Source of the DNA: Euphorbia lathyris | Taxonomy: Eukaryota > Streptophyta > Magnoliopsida > Malpighiales > Euphorbiaceae | Length of the DNA: 64,000 nucleotides | Reading direction: 5' to 3' | Assembly (NCBI RefSeq): GCF_963576675.1 | Contig: NC_088910.1 | Location: 85,122,104 to 85,186,103, forward strand | Shown here: piece after piece, positions 30,123 through 42,439 of the stretch | Layout: each line of letters opens with the position of its first letter | Numbering within the stretch: the stretch's first letter is position 1 | The notes under the pieces: model-generated | The model's input: the letters and a program-made list of their open reading frames with translations, nothing else | What the model was told of the DNA's origin: nothing | Databases searched by the model: none | Position numbers and translations under genes: made by a program

Positions 30123-30715
30123 AACTCCCCCATTTTGATGTTGGCAAAACTATTCAGCGAGGAACTCAGTGTTGAGCTCCCCCATGATAGTTGACCTATT
30201 GTTACTTAGCAAACTCCCCCGTCAGGGTTGAGCTACTGACTTAGTTTTAACTCTAAACATTCTAAGATTTAATCGAGTAGGTCTAAGGTCAGTTTTCAGA
30301 TATAGGTCAGCTCATGGAACATATTCTATTTTACCCAGTATTACGCGGAAGGTTTATCATTCAGAGAGCGCTAAGTAATTGTTTTGTTCAATGGGTCTTA
30401 TTAGACAGTGTTTTATAAGCATACAGGACAATGTCAAACATTTGATCAGCATGGGATACAATCAACAAGTATTATAAACAGTAAACACAGTTGATGTAAT
30501 TGAAGATACATAATAATATAATACTCAGCATCATATGAAATAACTCAAGTTAGGATAAGAGATGCAAGTATTGTATTAAAGTAAAGTAGTCAGCATACAT
30601 AGCAAAAGATGAGCATAAAAGAACATAGAGACTACAGTTTAAGTTAAACAAAAACTGAGCTAGCCTATTTCTACTTCTTTTTCTTTTGCTTAGACTGACT
30701 GCTTCTAGGAGCCTC

Positions 30716-33446
30716 CTACTGAGTTCTAGCTTGTTCTTTCTCCCCCGTTTTATCAGCATCGGGAGGAGCAGGAATTCTAAAGGAGTCGGTTAAGACTGCG
30801 GCGGTCAGTACGCCGGACAACTCCTTAAGTTTATCGGCACTTTCATTGATGCCGTCAAAAACAATGATGCCTTCATCCAAGACATTTTTAGGTATACCTA
30901 GTTCAGCAGCAAAAACTTGATGAAAGATCTTCAGCAGTGCTGAGTCATAATATTGACGCTGGATATTATTATGACGCACATGGGTGAAGATCCTTTGAGA
31001 GTTGACCAATATCTCATTCTGCTTCATCTGGTTAGTGTCCATCTCTTGCTTATTCAAGTTCAGCAGATGAACTGCTTCGCTAATTTGCTCCACCGAGCAT
31101 TGAGAGTAGGAGGCCAGCTAATTGTTGGTCTTGATTTGCTCAGTGTGAAGCTGGGCAAAGAGCATCTTAACTTCATCAGAAGTTGCATACTGAGTATTCG
31201 CAGCTGACAAGGTCTGGAATTGGCCTTGAAGAGTGTTAAGATGTTGAACAGTTGTCAGTTGGAGCTCAGCCAGCTTAGTTATTGAGTCCTGCTTGGGTTG
31301 ATGTGATTGAATTGAGATCATATCACTTAGCAGATCCTTCAGTCCTTTAACCTCATTTAAGAGCTGAGTGACCTGGGACAGCTGAGTTGATGCATTGTTA
31401 CTAGACCCAGCAATAGGTTCAGCAGATTGATGAATGTCCTTAATTAATGACTGCACCGAGTTGATGAGTTTTCTACTAGACTCGGTGGCATGCAGATAGT
31501 TGAGGGATTCATCATCATGTTGCCTAGTTTCCTCAGTATGACCAGTTTGTGGAGGAGTTAGAGTTATGACAGGGTCAGTGACTGGAAGTGTGTTTTCAAG
31601 CTGTACTTGGTTTTCTGGAAGAGAGGATTGATCGGCAGTAGTGATGGTCGGTGAAGTAGTAATATGAATGCTGTCAGTGATGATTGGTGCAGGAATATTC
31701 TGAGTCAGCACAGTGCTTGGGGCAGCAGTATTGACGAGAACTTGCTCGATTTGGCTCGTTGAGTTAGCGGAAACATTCAAGTTGGCTTGTTCCTTTTGTG
31801 AAGAAACAGAGGCTTGCTTTTCAATAGAAGCTTGTTGAGAAGAAGGGGTTTGCTTACTGAAAAACTTCAGCTTCAGAGAAGAAGGATCTTTAGTCGGCTT
31901 TTCAACAGGGAGATCGATGATTGTTTTCTAACTTGCCTTTACTAATCTTCTTCTGCGAGGAGGAGTGGGATCAGCTTGGATAAATTCTCCTGAGTGAGAA
32001 GGAGAAGTTTCTTCTTGATCAGCATCGGGCTGATTAGCTTGTACTTGTACTTTATCTGCAGCCAACTCAGTGTTAGTTGGGTCAGCAGCTTCCTCTTCAC
32101 TCGTTGTTTCCTCAGCGTCATCTTGATCGCTGTCTTCTTCTTCTTCTTCCTCATCATCCTGATCTGAGTTATCTAATTCTTCTTCCACCTGAGTGATGAA
32201 GTGATCATCCAGTTCCACATCATCTTCTTGATGCTCAGCTTCAGTTCCTTGACATTGTGTGAAGTGAGAATCACCAGGAACAATGATGTCAGTGGGGATA
32301 GCATCAATTGGGGTCAGCTCTGAAGACTTCTTCTTCTTCAGAGGTTGCTCAGCTTCCAGTCTTTCCTCTGTATCAGGCTCATCTTGCCTGCTTCTCTTCT
32401 CAGCTGACTTAGGTCTCTCCTAACCTTTTTGAGCAGCTGACTTAGGCTTCTTGGCCTGAGGCTCAGCCTTCTTTGAATGCGTCCTAACAGCTTTCCTTTT
32501 TCGGGCAGCTGGAGCCTTTGTCCTTTTCCCCTTCTTTAAGACAGTTGTCTCCTCATCAGCCTCATCAACATTTTTTGCCTTTCTTAATCGGTTGGTCATA
32601 TTTCAAGGCACGCATCGCAGCAACTGTGATCTCAGATCCTTGGGCCTCAGTTTCCTCGAACAGGCCAACCTGATGGTCTTTGAGGATTCTGGTTATGAGT
32701 GAGCCCAGCCTAAGAGTTCATGTGCTCCTCTGGAAGCCAGCGATTAGGAAAATTGGCATATTGATGGGCTTGTAGGTCAGCATATGCCATATGAAGCATT
32801 GCTCGAAATTTGTCGCTAAGCTAGTGCAATTAATCTTGGGGTAGATGTAATTGGTCAGCAGATAGTGTGCCATCTTTTGGTGCTGGCCCATTGATGAACT
32901 TGAGATTTCTCCAGAATGGCCAGGGGGTTTGCAGAAGGTGGCTATATACCCAGTTCCTTCATGATCACCAGTTCTCCTCATCTTTGTTCCCTCATTTTTC
33001 AATTTAAGCAAATTGGCAAGGCAGGTAGGGTTGATAAAGATTGTTTTCTCCTTTACCACGGTTACTAGGTAGTCCTGGTTATCATTAGCAACCCGTAAGT
33101 TATGGTAGAATTCCCTTACTAGGTCAGGGTAAGTGGGATCTCTAATGGAGAACAGCTCGGTCCAGCCATTCTTCGATATCCATTCACAGAATGGTTGCTC
33201 GGTTGTTACGAAGGCCTCAGAGAACCATCGTGAGAAGTCTATTTTCCACTCTCTAACGTCTGCGAAGACTTTGGTGTAGGTTCTGACCTTAGTCGGCTTT
33301 CCCTTAGAGGAGGTGGCTTGGCCAGCTTTGCCTTTGCTCAGCGTAGTGACCTTTGTAGCTTCAAGCGAAGTAGTTTGCCTGGAAGGTTCATCAGAACTGG
33401 TCTTAGGGTGACCGGCACCGGAGATATTTACGGAAACCTTAGTCAT
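30716..33446 (-). pseudogene. Extra 3' ORF of copia element 2, broken
   Basis: Starts MTKVS at 33,446. The first ~240 residues are open and contain REWKIDFSRWFSEAF, NGWTELF, LVREFYHNLRV and the following FINPTCLANLLKLK and MGQHQKMAHYLL segments. This is the same plant-transposon-protein-like domain as in element 1, without the stop found there. A basic segment (broken near 32,700-32,420), an acidic Glu/Asp run and a helical Gln-rich C-terminus follow, with a further stop near 31,928. Conservation of the domain order in both elements shows that it is a genuine retrotransposon gene. Confidence 0.7.
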
Positions 33447-33916
33447 AGTTTCAGAGAAAGATTGGGAAGTTTTGAGAGTTTTTTTAGAGAGAGAATGCTT
33501 ATGCCAGAAAATTCGGTAAGCGTAAAGAGATAACAATGGGGATTTACCCATTATTTATAGCGGTGAAAAGTGGATCTTATCGAATCCATGTGTCAGTTTT
33601 GCCTTGGGATTGTCAACCGACAATGATCCTGGCTTTTATGACACATTCGGCGCATACGTCATCCTAGGTGGCTATTCGCGTGCTCTAGCATTAAATGTAA
33701 CGGATCTTATACTCAGCGTTTAGAATACTAAGCGTTTTATATTCTGAGTAGTCAGTTTTATACAAACGGATGATTTCTTAGCTTAAGATAACTACTCGGT
33801 GCCAATGTTTGCTCAGTATGTGATATTCATTCATTCAACATTAATCACTCAGCATACATCTATTCACTCAGCAAATAATAGATCACTCAGCATGAATATA
33901 TATTAAGAGCTGGAAT

Positions 33917-36691
33917 TTACTGAAGAGGATTAAACATACCAATGGCTTCTCTCAGTATGCTGAACTGTTCACGAGCCAGTGGCTTTGTGAAGATATCCGC
34001 AAGCTGCTCATCCATTGGGACGTAGGTCAGCTTTATCTCACCCTTGAGTACATGGTCTCTAATGAAGTGATGTCTTATGCTGACATGCTTCATCCTGCTG
34101 TGTTGAATTGGGTTCTTTGATAGATCAATTGCACTTTTGTTGTCACATTTGACCTCAATTGTCTTTGTTTGAACATCATAGTCTTCAAGCTGTTGCTTAA
34201 TACATAGGACTTGAGCAACACAGTGTCCAGCATCAATGTACTCAGCTTCAGTGGTAGATAAGGCTACTGACGCCTGCTTCTTGCTGAACCAGGATACAAG
34301 ACAGCTTCCTAAGAAGTGACATCCTCCAGAGGTGCTTTTTCGTTCAAGCTTGTCTCGTCCGTAGTCAGCGTCAGTGTATCCAACGAGTGTGAAACCATGA
34401 GTGTTGGGATACCATAAACCTGCGTTCAGTGAGCTTTGCAAATATCTAAGGATTCTTTTTACAGCTATGTAATGAGATTCCTTAGGGTTAGATTGATATC
34501 TAGCACAGTAGCATACTGAGAACTGAATGTTCGGTCTACTTGCTGTTAAGTAAAGTAGAGAGCCTATCATACCTCGATACAATTTGATGTCTACCGACTT
34601 ACCATTCTCGTCAGTGCAGAGGACAGTGTCAGTGCCCATAGGAGTGGATATTGGCTTGCAATTTTCAAGATCATATTTCTTCAATATCTCCTTGGCATAT
34701 TTAGCTTGACTGATGAAGATGCCATTTTTCCCTTGTTTGATTTGAAGTCCAAGGAAGAAGTTGAGTTCTCCCATCATTGACATTTCAAACTCAGTCTGCA
34801 TTTGCTTGCTAAATTCCTTGCACATTGACTCATTAGTAGCACCGAAAATAATATCATCAACATATATTTGAGCCAGCAGGGTGTCTTTACTCTTTCTCTT
34901 AATGAATAAGGTTGTATCAGCTTTGCCTCTGACATAATTTCTAGTCAGCAGGAAACTGGTCAACCTCTCATACCAAACACGTGGTGCTTGCTTGAGGCCG
35001 TACAGAGCCTTTTTGAGTTTATAAACGTGGTTTGGGAATTTAGGATCCTCAAACCCTGGAGGTTGATTAACATAAACTTCCTCGTTTATAACTCCATTAA
35101 GGAATGCACTCTTAACATCCATTTGAAACAGTTTAAAGTTCATATAACTTGCATAAGCGCACAAAATTCTAATAGCCTCTATCCTTGCCACAGGGGCAAA
35201 GGTCTCACCATAGTCAATACCTTCTTGCTGACTGTAGCCCTGAGCTACAAGCCTTGCTTTGTTTCTGACTACATTTCCTTACTCATCTAGCTTGTTGCGA
35301 AAGACCCATCTTGTTCCAATGGTCTTCTGACTCCTTGGATGTGGCACTAACTCCCATACATTGTTTCTTCTGAATTGGTCAAGTTCCTCTTGCATTGCGC
35401 TCATCCAGAATTCATCTTCCTCAACATCAGCGAAGTTCTTAGGTTCCTGAACTGAGACGAAGGCTACGTTGCTGAGGTATCTCCTGAGTTGATTTCTTAT
35501 CATCAGGGTATTCTCAGCGGCATCAAGAATGACACTCTCTGAGTGTCCTCTTGGTATCCTTATCTCCTTTGGTAGATTGATGTCTTGTGCTGTCTGTGTT
35601 TCAACAGTCTCTGCAGGTATAAATTGGTCAGTGAAAACAATTTGAGGTTCACTTTTACCTTTGGTCAGCCCTTGAGAGAATGACTCAGTGGCTGTATCTT
35701 GATCAGCGGGTACTGAGTGTGGATCATCCTCGGTCAGCGGCAGATATCTTCCTGCAGGGTTAGTTTCGTCGAACTCAACATGTACTGACTCTTCTAAAAC
35801 TTGAGTTCGTTTATTGAAAACTCTGTATGCTTTGCTGTTTGTTGAGTAGCTTAAAAAAATAGCTTTATCAGCTTTTGAGTCAAACTTAGCTAGGCTATCT
35901 TTGGTGTTTAAAATAAAACATTTACAGCCAAAGGCACGAAAGTATTCAATGTTGGGCTTTCGTCCTTTCCAAAGTTCGTAGGGGGTTTTCTTTAGTATAG
36001 GTCTAACAAGAGCCCTATTAAGAATATAGCACGCTGTGTTAACAGCTTCTCCCCAAAAGTACTTTGGAAGCCTATGCTCACTCAGCATTGTCCTGGCTAT
36101 TTCAACCAAGGTTCTGTTCTTCCTTTCAACAACCCCATTTTGTTGAGGCGTCCTAGGAGCAAAAAAATTATGGTCAATGCCGCTGGCTTCACAGAATTCA
36201 ACAAACTGTTGGTTTTTGAATTCTCCACCATTATCACTTCGGATGTGAGCCAATTTTAGGTCTTTATCATTTTCAAGTTTTCTAACCAAATTTGAAAATG
36301 TCTCAAAGGTCTCATCCTTGCTACTCAGCAAGATGACCCAAGTGTACAGAGAGAAGTCATCTACAATGACCAAGGAAAATCTTCTTCCACCCAGACTCAG
36401 CGGCTGGACTGGACCAAAGAGATCCAAGTGTAGTAACTCTAACGGACGCTTAGTTGAGACAATATTTTTACTATGAAAAGATTGTTTGGTTTGTTTTCCA
36501 GCTTGACAAACGTGGCATAGTTGATCTTTTTCAAATTTAAGTTCTGGCAGTCCCTCAACCAATTGCTTTCTTGCTAATTTGGCCAGGAGGTCCATGCTTA
36601 CATGACCAAGTCTCCTGTGCCATAGCCAGGAATTTTCTTCCTTTGAAACTAAGCATACAGTTTTTGAAAACTTTTTCTCCAAGTTCAGCAT
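33917..36691 (-). pseudogene. Integrase-RT-RNase H polyprotein of copia element 2, one internal stop
   Basis: A single frame from 36,691 to 33,917 broken only by TAA at 35,279-35,281. GAG-pre-integrase segment WLWHRRLGHVS with a CHVC zinc pair; integrase core with HLDLFGP, the second Asp in IRSDNGGEF and the catalytic Glu in NGVVERKNRT; linker; RVT_2 with [17 protein letters not shown] and YVDDIIFG; RNase H ending [20 protein letters not shown]. Apart from the stop, all catalytic motifs I looked for are present. Confidence 0.9.
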
Positions 36692-36837
36692 GAAGACATT
36701 ATCAATGCGAGGGGCAGTTAAAATTAACTCATTAGTTTTACCCTCGTATATTTTACATCCAGTGTCATCAAATATAACTTTTCTCCCATTATCACATAGC
36801 TGAGCTACGCTGAGTAAGTTATATTTGAGTCCGCTAA

Positions 36838-37044
36838 CTAGGGAGACTGACTCAATAGTAGGATTACCTCAACGGTTCCTGACCCTACTATGTTACCCTT
36901 TTTGTTGTCTCCAAAACTTAAACTTCCTCCTCGTTTATGCTCAAATGTGATGAACTGAGTTTCATCACCAGTCATATGCCTCGAGCATGCGCTGTCAATA
37001 TACCACATCTTTGACTTCTCAGCACATCTCAGGCTTACCTGCAA
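36838..37044 (-). pseudogene. Protease segment of copia element 2
   Basis: Reads LRCAEKSKMWYIDSACSRHMTGDE, the copia aspartic protease active-site region with DSA, a common plant variant. It is in a different frame from both gag and the integrase-RT frame, so at least one further frameshift is present downstream. Confidence 0.75.
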
Positions 37045-37049
37045 TGTAA

Positions 37050-37918
37050 CTAGTTACTCTTAGGTACCCAATTCTTTTTGGGTCCTTGCTTGTTAGGTTC
37101 AACAGATAAAGCATCATATTTAATTTTATGGCGGCATACTTGGATAGTATGGCCATTCTTTCCACAGAAGTCACAACTGACCTTCCGTTTAGGATTTCTC
37201 ACTGACTAGTCAGCACCCCAGTGCTGAGCGTGCCAGCACACCTTTGTGGTGTGTCCTTTCTTCCCACAGAAGTCACACTGGACATTCCGCTGAGGATTCC
37301 ATCTCTGCTGACCAGTACCTCGGTACTGAGTATTCAGAGGAATATTTCTTTTGTTTGGAACCTTTAGTTGGTTCTGGATAGTTGTGACGTCCTTTCTCAG
37401 TTTCTTAGAATCTGATTGGACTTCAGAGACAGACTTATGTATGATCTCCATGTTATCATACAAAGTTGAGTTGTCCTGAAGAAGGAATCTGAGGTCACTC
37501 AGCTTGACCTCTTCAACCTCGTCACAGCGCCTGCTGAGTGCTCTAACTTTCTTATTACACTTTTTGACAAGTGTGTAGAGATCACTCAGGGCATTAACCA
37601 TTTCATTTCTGAGCTGGGGTAGTGATATTACCTCATTTGATTGCTCCTCGTCATCAGATACGATGGAGGGGTCAGCATGCTCAGAGATGCACGGCTCAGC
37701 AAGTTCGTCAGCCATAAAACAAATCTTTGCTGACTCAGTGGCATCAGCTTCTGATGATGAAGACTCATCGCTGTCGCTCCATGTTGCCACCATTGCCTTT
37801 TTGCCATTCTTCCTTTCTTTCATCAGCGTGGGGCAGCTTGACTTGATATGGCCAGTTTGATGACATTCAAAGCATGTAATGGGCTTTGAGTTATCCTTTT
37901 TGTATTTGCTGTCGCTGG
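37050..37918 (-). pseudogene. gag C-terminal half of copia element 2
   Basis: Contains CCHC knuckle CFECHQTGHIKSSC, an acidic linker, and knuckles CDFCGKKGHTTKVC and CDFCGKNGHTIQVC. It is interrupted by TAG at 37,206-37,208 and ends GPKKNWVPKSN then TAG at 37,050. The protease frame is offset by -1 at that point. In element 1 the A-run in this place is one base longer. The N-terminal half is cut off at 37,918 by Ogre A. Confidence 0.8.
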
Positions 37919-39010
37919 TGTTAGACAAGGTGCCGAACGGCCTCGCTCGGGCGGACCGGGGGGTGGACACCTCATGACGACGTAAGCGGTGATTGGCGCC
38001 GAAAGCAACCAATCGTGGAATCAAGCTGCTCGGTAGGACTGGAGCTCGGAGTATGGAAAAGTCGCCACCCACGAATGGGAAAATGAACACCGATCCCTTG
38101 CGGGAGACCGGTGAGGGTTCGGGAAACTTAGGTACGAGCCGAGAAGGCTAGCTCCTTTCCGGAGAAAGGCTACTAGGCACCCCGACATCGCCCGGTTATG
38201 AACCATCGGCCTCCTACTCAGCGTGTTAGGCGATAACGGACTAATCGCATATTTCTTTAAGTTTAAAATTCATTTGAAACCTTTTCTTTCTCGCTTTGAA
38301 AATCGTTTTGAGCATGTTATTTGAAAGCCATTTTAGTAAAGAATCACCCATTTTGCATAAATTTAAAGTATATAGGAGAGAGAGGGGGAGAAGAAAGAAT
38401 TGATTTATTCACAGTGTGATTTTATGCTTTAGACTATACACTAACTCTAAGCTAATCTCATTCCCCAAAAACGAGTTTATTTACATGGTTCGTACCTTAA
38501 TCGTCGTTGGAACGATTTAAGTACGTTTCAAAACCCCGTTAATGATGTTCACTCGAATCGCCGTTGGAACGACTCGAACGTTTGAAAACGTTGAGCAAAC
38601 AGTTTCTATCTAAAAGCGTGATTAAGCATACAAATCAATTTGTTTTGTACAAAACCGTTTAGTTAGGAAAACAATTCAAAACCTCATTATTCACAAAAAC
38701 AATTTTAATTACAAGGTTCGCTTAATCCGTCGTTGGAACGAATTAAGGTTTTAAAACGTGATGTTTAGAAAGTGGTTTAAAATGATAAAAAAGCCTTTTA
38801 TTTACACTTTAGGGATGTCTAAAAAACCTTAGCTTAAATAAACAAATCAAACTTTCTTTTTTTTTGGGTTATTTTCCCTTTTTCACTCAATTATCCTTTA
38901 TTTGAACATAATTACAACACTTACAAATTAAACCCAAATTCACCCAACCCAAATACTTTTAAAACATATATATATATATATATAGGAACCAAAAGAAAAA
39001 TAAACATATA

Positions 39011-39044
<34 letters not shown>

Positions 39045-41027
39045 TTGGGTAAAGATGATAATTATACCTATAGATTGAAAATAAGTGAAGAAATGATATA
39101 TCCTATGATTATTAATATGTAAAATAGTAATGAAAATACTACTAGACACATTACACTTTTATTTTAATAAAACAAATGTAAAAAAAGAATGAACAAGGTT
39201 CATAAATAAGAAAATAACATTTAACCCCAAAATAGTTTTTTACATAATAACTATATGGAAATTAACTCACCTAAATGTACATCCCAATATCAATACCCAA
39301 AATAGTATCTAATAACCCCAAAAGCATTTATTAATTATCCCAAATGGGCCAAGCAAATAATCCACAAAAATAATAACTAGATATAGCTTAAATGAGCTTA
39401 AAGAAAACCTATATATACATATATATATATATATATTTACAAAGTTAGAATAATATAAATAATACCCAAACACAAAATGAGTAAATATATAATAAATAAG
39501 TATTAGTTATATACCCAAAATAATTTTAATAAAATAATTACATAATCACATATACATATACAAGGGACCAAATATCCAAAACTTAAGAAAAGGGGCTTAA
39601 AAGAGTATTTTTAAAATTTCAGCAGATTTACCGACGGAAAATCCGTTTGTAAACTGCCTTTACTGACAGAAAACGAATAATTACAGAACAACTCCTATAT
39701 TTTCCAGATTTATCAAAAACATTAGATCTACTCTATTTTATCATTTTAGCCTCCAAACTACCCCAAATCGGGTCATGGTTTGTAACGGAGGATTCTAAAA
39801 CGACGTTTTATTGAAAATAACGGTTCAAAACATTTATAAAACAACGGATCTACGACGTTTGGATCCTGAACTACCCTTGAATCGGGTCACGGTTCGTATT
39901 GGGATCCAAACAAAGTTTTTATTTCAAAACTAAAACCAAATACTTGTTCAAATGCAAAACCAAAAATTAACTTAACAAATCTAAACAATAAAAGTGTAAA
40001 AAACAAATAAATAAATAGATTCAAACAATAAAAAGAGATGAATAAATAAATGGGTCTAGTTCCTCGGATTATTACCTCTCAATCGGTAATAGGGATGCCA
40101 AATCAAGTCGATTGATAGTGTTTTGAGTGATTTTTTTTGTGTTTTTGCTTCGTTCGGGTCTCGAGGAATTTTTCCAGGGGTTCGGGTTTTTTTTCTCCTC
40201 TTTAATGCTTTGGGCTCCATCCTATTTATAGGGAAATGGAGCCCTAAACTTAGTTTATTTTTGGCTCCAAGCCAACTTGGAGCCAAAGATAAGCCAAATT
40301 AGCCTAGGAAATTTCATGAAAATATCCATGGCTAATTGCTATCATTACTATTGTTATTATTATTATTATCATTATTACTTATTTTAATTATTATTATTAT
40401 TATTTGATTTTAATTAATTTTTTTTTAATAAATCCTAAACTAAAATTGCACTTGGCATTTGGCCAAGTGCAGCAAAATGCACTTGGCCGAATGCCAAGTG
40501 CACCGTCACGGGCCGTCCAACGGCCCGTGACGTAAATACCGGCCCCCAACGGGGCCGCGTTTATATATACTAAAAAAATAAAAAACGTTTAACTAAACAA
40601 AATACATCTAAAAATAACCAAAATCAATAACGATTTTCATCGAAAATGATTTTCGTCAAAACTGATTTTATAAAATTAACTTTTATAAAATCGATCTTTT
40701 TACAAAACCATATATATTTTTTGGATTGCTCGAATACCAAAATAAAACCCTCTATCGTCCCGAGACTTTATTAAAAATAAAATAAATAAGAAAAGGGCGT
40801 GAAAATACCCCGAACTCGGCGAGATGATTTAAGATTTCACTCGCGGAACCGATTCGCCCGTCATCTCGATTCGATTTCCGAATTCGATCAAACCGGTCTC
40901 CACGGCTCCTTCGAACAACGTTTTTTTATTTATTATTTTTTTATTGACTCATCATTTATTTCAATCGACTGATTTGGATCCCTTTTTATAATTTTTCTTC
41001 ATCGGTCCTCCGACCCCGGTGTCTACA
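37919..41027 (-). repeat. 3' LTR of Ogre-like element A
   Basis: About 3.1 kb; on the minus strand TGTAGACACCG … TTGTCTAACA. Its last ~340 bp (37,919-38,260) and short internal motifs are strongly similar to LTRs at 50,984 and 60,228, while U3 is largely different. TATAAATAGG lies at about 40,221-40,231 (minus strand). Contains AT dinucleotide runs near 38,965 and 39,012. The polypurine tract AAAAGTAGGGGCAAC (41,028-41,042, minus strand) abuts it. Confidence 0.88.
40448..40557. repeat. Palindrome cluster in U3 of element A
   Basis: Four perfect or near-perfect inverted repeats in about 110 bp: two built on gcacttggc / gccaagtgc, one on gtcacgggccgt / acggcccgtgac and one on ggcccc / ggggcc. 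They lie about 220-330 bp upstream of the LTR TATA box in LTR sense. Confidence 0.8.
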
Positions 41028-41256
41028 GTTGCCCCTACTTTTCTATTTTTGACAGTGACATGTGTGCTTTTTAAAAAAAACTTTTCTAGAATACAACACA
41101 TGCAATGTAAAACATATTAAAGTAAAAGACACATAAAGAGTGGGAGGAGAAATACCTGATCTCCATGTCGCAAGTTCCTTCTTCGTCTTCGATCTTTACC
41201 TTGGCTGTCCTGTCCTTGCCTCTAAATTGGTCGCGGACGGACGCTCTTTCTGGGGA

Positions 41257-41705
41257 ACCTAGTCTCTAAATCGACTGCAGGTAAAGTGGCTCAATAGCAA
41301 CCCTGGTCTCTAAATCGACCGCAGGTAAAACGACTCAAAAGCAACCATGATCTCTAAATCGACCGCGGGTAAAAATGGCTCAAAAGCAACCCTGGTCAAC
41401 GACCGCGGGTAAAGATGGCTCAAAAGCAACCCTGGTCAACGACCGTGGGTCAAATGGCTTAAAAGCAACCCTGGTCAACGACCGCGGGTAAAATGGCTCA
41501 AAAGCAACCCTGGTCAACGACCGTGGGTAAAATGGCTCAAAAGCAACCCTGGTCAACGACCGCTGGTAAAATGGCTTAAAAGCAACCCTGGTCTCTAAAT
41601 CGACCGCAGGCAAAATGGCTCAATAGCAACCCTGGTCTCTAAATCGACCGCAGGTAAAATGGCTCTTTCTAGCGACCCTAGTCTCTAAATCGACCACAGG
41701 TGTGT
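41257..41705. repeat. 39-45-bp tandem repeat next to the 3' LTR of element A
   Basis: About ten units built on gaccgcgggtaaaatggctc and aaaagcaaccctggt, with 39-bp (caacgaccg) and longer (ctctaaatcgaccg) variants. In reverse complement it is related to the 39-bp array of element B at 59,523-59,970 (shared skeleton gcttttgagccat-tta-c-cggt-gaccga/gg). Confidence 0.85.
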
Positions 41706-42405
41706 AGTGATGCATATAGATGGGTGAATGTAGCCTAGTCTATGGATGCGCGTAAACACCTATGTGTGTGTGTGCAGGTGACTGTGCGTGTGTTTGAATG
41801 TGCATAAGTGTGGCCTATGTGTTTTGCTTTATGCAGATGTATGGACATGTATGTATGCAAACTATGTATGTGTGGATGAGATGGTTGAATGGATTCCCTT
41901 TTCATAGGCTGGAGGATTTCGGTAGCTTTAGATCGAGAAATGATGCTTCGGGCCATCCCCAAGGTGTGCAAGGATGAGGGTGAGGATAAGTTTGAAACCA
42001 AGGGTTATAAGGATGGGGATTTGGTTTCGATGAGCTTGTGTCAAGGGGAGGTATGTAGCGATGCATATAGATGGGTGGATGTAGCCTAACCTATGGATGC
42101 ATGTAAACACTTATATGTGCGTATGCAGGTGACCGTGCGTGTATTTGAATGTGCATACGGGTGACCTATGTGTTTTTCTTTATATGGATGTATGGACATG
42201 TGGGTATGCAAACTATGTATGTGTGGATGAGATGGTCGAATGGATTCCCTTTTTCATAGGCTGGAGGAGTTCGGTAGCTTCAGATCAAGAAATGATGCTT
42301 CAGGCCATCCTCTAGGTGTGCAAGGATGAGGGCGAGGATAAGTTTGAAACTAAGGGTTGTAAGGATGAGGATTTGGTCTTGATGAGCTCGTGTCAAAGGG
42401 GCTCT
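41706..42405. repeat. Two tandem copies of a 352-bp unit in element A
   Basis: The word gcatatagatgggtg occurs at 41,712 and 42,064, and homology continues through the whole unit (tgtatggacatgt, gaatggattccctttt, aagtttgaaac). No conserved frame. Confidence 0.85.
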
Positions 42406-42439
42406 CGCTTTTAACCAGAGTTTGATGTATTCATTTTTT

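Larger units (their letters stand above)
28779..37918 (-). mobile_element. Sirevirus-like Ty1/copia element 2 (partial; interrupted by Ogre A)
   Basis: The 3' LTR, extra ORF, RNase H/RT/integrase, protease and the C-terminal half of gag are present on the minus strand. It is cut at 37,918 inside gag by the Ogre-like element A; the rest of gag and the 5' LTR must lie beyond the window. It is clearly related to but diverged from element 1, so the two are separate insertions. The left flank (about ggtta, 28,774-28,778) should be the target duplication, but its partner is not visible. Confidence 0.9.

Noticed and set aside
41889..42110. Open frames in the 352-bp tandem repeat of element A
   Set aside because: The frame is not maintained in the second repeat copy, and the unit is non-coding by comparison.
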